A stretch of 64,000 nucleotides of DNA from Sternotherus odoratus (taxonomy: Eukaryota; Chordata; Testudines; Kinosternidae): assembly GCA_032164245.1 (NCBI GenBank), contig JAVMKO010000006.1, forward strand, positions 38,404,319-38,468,318. The letters run 5' to 3'. Positions 58,538 to 64,000 of the stretch are shown here, one piece after another (position 1 is the first letter of the stretch; every line of letters starts with the position of its first letter). Position numbers and translations under genes: made by a program. Below the pieces are notes generated by a model. That model did not search any database. It saw only the letters and a program-made list of their open reading frames with translations, and was not told the origin of the DNA.

Positions 58538-59291
58538 TACCATTTTGGGGGCACCTTCCTACCTTTCCCCCATCAGAAACATCAGTGACATGATAGCAAC
58601 TGGAAAGTGTTTCACTTTTCGTAGGTGGTGGATGGGGGGGGGGGAATAGATTTTCCACATATTTTTACTTAAAAGATTAAATCTATGTGTAAACTGCAGG
58701 GATAGCACCAAGAATCAGGATGGCATAGATCAGGAGTAGGCAATCTATGGCACAGGTGCTGAAGGTGGTAAACGAGCTGATTTTCAGTGGGGAGCTCTAC
58801 ATTTTAATTTAATTTTAAATGAAGCTTCTTAAACATTTAAAAAATCTTATCTACTTTACATACAACAATTGTTTTAGTTATATATTATAGACTTATAAAA
58901 GATCTTCTAAAAACCTTTAAATGTATTACTGGCACATGGAACCTTAAATAAATGAAGACTCTGCACACTACTTCTGAAAGGTTGTTGACCTCTGCCATAG
59001 ATTCTGTCACATTTGAGATGGTGTTCTTATGCCACACCTTCCAGGCTCCACTCCATAAAGGATCAGCCTCTGATGTGGCTTGTACTCAGACCCATTTCAG
59101 CATGTTAAGAGCAAGTAATATTACTAGCGTGACAATTCAAACAATACAAACCTGTCACCCTAGGCAGTTTTAATGTGTCATTTAATATTTTCCTATTCCT
59201 ACCCATTTTAGTGTAACAATGTTACTATAATATTTACCAGTGCCAGTTTTACCCATTTTGAGGGCACCTTCCTACCTTTCCCCCATCAGAA
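58538..59291. repeat. Pair of 42-bp direct repeats 712 bp apart
   Basis: 'gcaccttcctacctttcccc' with its flanks 'taccattttggggg' and 'catcagaaa' occurs at 58538-58579, and a near-identical copy lies at 59250-59291. Both are preceded by 'accagtg'. The hAT MITE 58731-58994 lies between them. Confidence 0.85.
58731..58994 (+). mobile_element. hAT-like MITE, 264 bp, 8-bp target duplication
   Basis: The ends are 'caggagtaggcaatctatgg' and 'aaaggttgttgacctctg', inverted. The duplication is gcatagat (58723-58730) versus ccatagat (58995-59002). The interior is A/T-rich with 'aaatgaagcttcttaaacat' and 'gtattactggcacatggaac'. There is no frame. Confidence 0.83.
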
Positions 59292-60867
59292 AGTTCCTTC
59301 TACACACTCTTCTTTCTTCTCCCTCCCCATCCCACCATTTTGATGAGATTCTTGTGACCTTTATCCCTACCATTTTTATACTTTAAAAAATTGAAATTAT
59401 TATCTTGACTCTCAGCCCTGTGACTTTGGCCATCAGTAAGGTTCAGTGAGCAAGTGAATACCATGTGCAGCATCGCTCTGACCACATCATTTCGGCTAGC
59501 CAAAAGAGTTAAATTAACTGTACTCCTGCTGTGTATGTTTTCAGAGTCACTTCATTGATCATTAAATTTAGTATCATCTGCTGGTTATTTTATAATTGGG
59601 TCTATTATGCCTTAATCTGTTTGGCATTGTAATATGTGTGCCACCGTTAGCTAGAAAGCAAAGGAAATAAACTCTTGATCAGACCCATCAATCCAGGAAT
59701 GACTAGGTAAGGAATGTCCACAAAAAGCTCAACAGTGATATAAAAGCACACTTCATTTACAGGTGAAAAAAATTATTCAAGTGTCCAGGTGCAAAATAAA
59801 CCAGAAAGTGAAAATATTAACTGACAGTCCAAAAACAACCACAGCTTTTCATTGGCTACACAATGAAACAGCCATGAGCTTTCTGTAAGCCATGAAAAAT
59901 AAATAAATAAATAAATAAAAATGTGGTTAATGTAGAGCACTCACAGCAGTGCTGCCTCAACAGGATTTCACCTTGCAGCTTTTGAATCTTAAGGTCTCTT
60001 TGTGCACTGGCTGCAGAAATTCTTTTCTGTAGCTCCCAGATTTTTCACTGTTCAGGTTATATGAATTTTGGTCAGATGAATTAACCACATTGAGACACAT
60101 TTTTGATAAGGCCCCAACCCCACCTTCAAGATTGCGCTTGCAATCATTTCCATCCAGATGTTGGATGTATTTTTTTTTTCAAATAAAAGGTACTTCTGCC
60201 TGCAAAGCAGGCAACTATCTGCTCTTCCCCTCCCCCCCCCAAAAAATGAGTGCCACTTGAACATAAAAATGCAGATTTTCTGAATGCACAAATTACTATG
60301 TAGTGTGTGCAGACATGGGGAAATATTTAGACTATTATGTAAAAATGTTTAAATCTCCTTTGTTTCAGTTTAACTGTTCTCTCAATAGTGATTTGAGCCT
60401 GCAAAAGACACCATTGCATCTCTCTCATTTTCCTATCATATAATGCTGGAAGCTGTTCTGTAATAAAGGTCCAATCCTGCTTTGACTGGTTTTTGGTAAT
60501 GGAAGATTGGGCCCCAACTGCTTTAGGGACGGAACCCATTTTTAGATTATTTGCTACTTCATAGAAGAACTGCTATACTAAAGTGTCCCAGAGGAGTGTT
60601 GTGTGCATTAGCGTCTCCCCCATGTGGATATTTTTACATCAGTTTTTATTCTGCCCTTCATGTATACTAGTCAGTGGTCAGACAAGATACAGAGTGGTCA
60701 AAGCCAGATATACAGATTGGAAGAGGGAGAAGGAGAGAGAGGAAGATTAGCAAAGGGAGAAAAGTTGTGGGAGCCAATTCTAATTTGGGAGGGAGGAGAG
60801 AAAACTGCCTGTAAGGTGTACTCTGTTCACATTTCTCTTTTATAGTACAATACATCAATGTCTAGTG
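59003..60867. other. No gene recognised; microsatellite
   Basis: An (AAAT)n microsatellite occupies 59894-59921. 60720-60840 is purine-rich. 'ggtccaatcctgctttgac' and 'gaagattgggcccc' near 60468-60515 suggest an old palindromic repeat. Confidence 0.45.
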
Positions 60868-61074
60868 CAGGGGTTCTCATACTAGGGATGGCGAGCTGAT
60901 TACATGGGGGGCCGTGAGCTGTCAGATTCCACCCAAAACCCTATTTTGCCTCCAGCATTTATAATAGTGTTAAATATATAAAAAAAATATTTTTAATTTT
61001 TCGGAGGGGCGGGGTTGCACTAAGAGACTGGCTATGTGAAAGGGGTCACCAGTACAAAACTTTGAGAACCACTG
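60868..61074 (+). mobile_element. hAT MITE (CAGGGGTTCTCAAACT family), copy 2
   Basis: The ends are 'caggggttctcatactag' and 'aaactttgagaaccactg'. The interior 'tttgcctccagcatttata' and 'aaaggggtcaccagtacaaa' match copy 1 at 12607. The flanks tctagtg and tctaatg are compatible with a degraded 8-bp duplication. Confidence 0.85.
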
Positions 61075-61075
61075 G

Positions 61076-63689
61076 CTCTAATGCAATACACTTTTTAGTT
61101 TTCAGGAAGTTTAGGAAGCATGACCACATGCTGAAAAACAGCCTCTAAATTTGTACCTTTGCAAAAATGTGGCTGTAAATGTGTAGATTCTTAAGATTCC
61201 TATGTAAATTTGGCTATATGTAAATTTCTAACTATTTGTGTATCAGAATTATTTACACCTCATTAAAAAATTCTACCAAGTAACGGATGGGTGGGACCAC
61301 TCCATCATGCAACTCAGACACATTGTTAGTGAAGCCCATAATGAGTGCCATAAAATAGAAAAAGGTATTTTTAAATGCTACTGACTTTCTTTCTTCTTCA
61401 GATGGTATTTATCTACCCTTGCCGAGTGGAAAAAAAAGTTCTACTAAGGCATTGATTTTTTTTCCTGTTTATACAGAAGATCATTTTAAAATGCATCAGA
61501 ATTAGGGATGAAATTAATGGGATGTGTCCTGTGGAACTACAAATTCACATATCTTACATTTAAAATACATGTTTATGTTTTGATTATTGTTTACAGTATA
61601 TTGAATGATAACTTAACTACACTGATCACTTAGGTTTTCATCTGAAACATAATATTTTCCCAATAAGTATATGTATATAGATTCTAGGGACCAGAGTTCT
61701 AAATATGCTCAGCACCCAGAAGTAGGATAGATTTTCAAGAGTTCAGGACCTGCGAAGGAAAATATGAACACTTTTTAGGTGCTTACTTGCAAATTGCTGG
61801 GTTCTGAACTCTTTTTGAAAATCTTGTCCTAGCTTCTTATTTAACATCATTAACAAATACATAGCAAATATATTTTCAAATTCCACTTAGAAAGCTAATA
61901 CTGAGTACTGGTAATTGCTTAAAAAGACTATCTGTTTAAAGGCCTTGAAAACAGTAAGCAAAGACAAACATCAGGACGAGTGTAGGTAATAGTTTATGGG
62001 AGATAGAAGGAAGGGTCTTTTTGAAAAGCATTCCAATCCATTTAGTTCCTTCACAAGTCCTAATGAGATAATAACTCAAGTCAAAAACTATTTGTTACTT
62101 TCAGGAAGTGCACCTCAGGTAAATGAAGAAATTATTTGAAGAAGGATCATAGTGGGTGGGGACTGTTTGTGATTCAGCTTGGTAAAGGCAGATGCGGATT
62201 TACTTCTGGTGTTTAGTACCCACTAGTATTGGTTCCCACTGATGTGTCTATCTGGTCTTTATCTCATGTGATTCATGGCTTGTGAATTGAGACGATGGAA
62301 AACACTTAGAAACTGATACTGCTGAGGCTGTAGCAGATAAAAATGTAATACCAGTAGCAGAAGGAATCCTGGAATGTCTCTTTAGAATAAGCTGCTGCTG
62401 ATGAACATTAGACGACTCCAAATTAAAATAGCTCAACTCACAGTGTTTAAAATACTTTAATTTATTTAAATCAGCATAATTCTGTTGCATTGAACTTCCA
62501 AACATCCTAAAAATATAGTGGAGGGGACAAACGTGTGCACTGAAATGTATAGTTCTTGTACAGATGAATGAAAACCAACTGGGAAAAATACATTTTTTTC
62601 TTTAGCACAGAAGTTACAGAGCCCTTCCATTCCCTACACAGGCAGTTACTCCCAAATTGTACTCATGGAGCTTGCGATGCATATCTTTCTGTGGGGGGAA
62701 AGCATCTGGGGTTCTGCCTGTACAAAGGACTTGTGCCTTTTCACTAGCTCCTTGCTCTTTCTAGCATACGCGGAAATAATGAGAAACGACATTGCAGCCC
62801 ACAGGCAATTAGGGCCAAATATTTGCCCTTTACTTAAATGGCAGCCACATGCATGCATCTAAGGGCATTCTGTAATTCTGAGGGCATTCTCTAATTCGGC
62901 CCTTAGGAAGTATCTTTGCATGCAAAGATACTTCCTAAGGGCCAGATTACAGATACTTTAAAAATATCAGTTTATGTCACTTTTTTGTTGACGTTGGTGT
63001 GCCAAAGGAAATCATTGAATTAAATCACGAAACTGCCAGCAGTGGAACAATGACATTACAAACAACTGAAATAATATTCAGAAAGAGAAATGTACCACAT
63101 GGTATTTGGCAGAATAGCGAGTGTGTAAGGTTTTTATCCAATGATAAACACTGGGTTCAATTAACAAAGCCTGTTTTCCAGGCTTTTATTTTTAACACTC
63201 CTAGATAACTTTAATGGACCCGTTCCATTAAAAATACTATTACAGAGCCTCTACACATTAGGGGGCTTTCATGTGGATCTTATTGCACCTGAAAAAATAG
63301 TTTAGTTTTCAGTGCTAAATATAGAGAGAACAGCATCAATGTTCACAGTGAATTTCCACAGTTTAACATACCAGGTGAGAAAGCTGCTCTTCAGAATAGT
63401 TGTCATATTAGTTAAGGGGGTGGGAGAGAAGGGGGCTGTCTAAAGTTGAACATTGCTTAACCATAGTCAAGGTTGGCAGGGGGCCAGTGTAAGTACAGTC
63501 TGTGGTAATATAAAGACCTGGAGTAATCTAATAAGTGGTACTATGCTAAATGTTCAGGATTAGGAATCTTGAGGCATCAACTAGAATATGCATATTTTAA
63601 ACAAATGTATTTTGGGGGAACTACACTGTGCCTCATCTAATAAATGAGAAAAAAAATGATTGCAAATGAGGAAAAATTATGCCTTAAAC
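61076..63689. other. No gene recognised; old repeat and one palindrome
   Basis: 61690-61835 contains 'tgctcagcacccagaagtag' and 'ttgaaaatcttgtcc', an old palindromic amniote repeat. The perfect palindrome at 62898-62943 is listed separately. Open frames of 65-85 codons here occur on both strands and have no family features. Confidence 0.45.
62898..62943. repeat. Perfect 46-bp palindrome
   Basis: 'ggcccttaggaagtatcttt' continues through 'gcatgc' and then returns as the exact complement ending 'aagatacttcctaagggcc'. There is no spacer and no mismatch in 23-base arms. It is preceded by a short direct duplication, 'gggcattctgtaattctga' and 'gggcattctctaattcgg'. Confidence 0.95.
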
Positions 63690-64000
63690 CAGGGGTCTCA
63701 AACTCAAATGACCATGAGGGCCGCATGAGGACTAGTGCACTGGCCCGAGGGCCGCACCACTGACACACACACATACCCTCGCTGCCCCGGCTCTGCCCCC
63801 ACTCCACCCCTTCCATGAGGACTAGTGCACTGGCCCGAGGGCCGCACCACTGACACACACACTGCCCTCGCTGCCCCGGCTCTGCCCCCACTCCACCCCT
63901 TCCATGAGGACTAGTGCACTGGCCCGAGGGCCGCACCACTGACACACACCCTGCCCTCGCTGCCCCGGCTCCGCCCCCACTCCACCCCTTCTAAGAGGTC
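63690..64000 (+). mobile_element. hAT-like element start with 90-bp tandem array, cut by window edge
   Basis: It opens 'caggggtctcaaactcaaat', a hAT-type terminus related to those at 1218 and 12607. After 'gagggccgcatgagg' a unit of 89-90 bp repeats: 'actagtgcactggcccgagg' starts at 63731, 63821 and 63910. Each unit contains 'ccgcaccactgacacacac' and 'gccccggctctgcccccact'. The right end lies beyond the window. The 102-codon minus-strand frame is produced by the repeat. Confidence 0.75.

Noticed and set aside
62898..62943. A microRNA hairpin
   Set aside because: The palindrome has no loop and perfect arms, unlike a pre-miRNA, and there is no expression evidence.
63637..63945. 102-codon minus-strand frame with internal repeats resembling a repeat protein
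   Set aside because: The protein repeat is the 90-bp DNA tandem unit (divisible by three) of a hAT-like element.
1..64000. A defence, phage or biosynthetic system of bacterial type
   Set aside because: There are no long genes, operons or ribosome binding sites. The whole window has vertebrate repeat structure.

Overview
This is a 64 kb piece of vertebrate nuclear DNA, most likely from a non-avian sauropsid and probably a turtle. The grounds are the repeat content: 5'-truncated CR1 LINEs with readable reverse transcriptase, decayed L2-type LINEs, several families of short hAT-like elements, MIR/CORE-type SINEs, a DIRS-like retroelement, and a general AT-rich intergenic or intronic texture. 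No mammalian L1 or Alu was seen. The species call is an inference from repeat style; no search was run.

I found no host protein-coding gene, no rRNA, no convincing functional tRNA and no bacterial-type feature. The longest open frames are explained by CR1 reverse transcriptase (230 codons near 19.2 kb) or by a GC-rich array that is open on both strands (38.2-39.2 kb). The window is best read as an intergenic or long-intron segment whose recognisable content is mobile-element history.

Layout. 1-1783: an LTR-like repeat carrying a short Helitron-like element (452-1090) and a hAT element (1218-1767). 4.4-5.3 kb: a composite repeat with three tRNA-like segments. 6.4-9.4 kb: MIR-type SINEs. 12.6 kb: a hAT MITE. 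18.4-19.5 kb: a plus-strand CR1 split by a minus-strand CR1. 22-22.5 kb: two hAT MITEs. 23.5-24.1 kb: an L2-like reverse transcriptase fragment. 32.2-36.4 kb: a large minus-strand CR1 broken by a second copy of the 5' LTR-like repeat (itself next to a hAT MITE) and by a DNA-transposon MITE. 37.5 kb: a second L2-like fragment. 38.155-39.459 kb: a TA-flanked pogo/Tigger-like element with a long palindromic end and a GC-rich hairpin array. 41.7 kb: a CR1 3' end. 43.7-45.2 kb: a decayed DIRS-like RNase H/recombinase region. 48.2, 58.7 and 60.9 kb: further hAT MITEs. 62.9 kb: a perfect 46-bp palindrome. 63.69 kb to the end: a hAT-like element with a 90-bp tandem array, cut by the window edge.

The strongest direct evidence is structural. 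Seven hAT-like elements have readable 8-bp target duplications, and an eighth has a weaker one. Two empty sites can be reconstructed by comparing repeat copies, and one from the reading continuity of the host CR1. The remaining stretches are AT-rich DNA with microsatellites and very old degenerate repeats. They may contain conserved non-coding elements, which cannot be recognised without an alignment.
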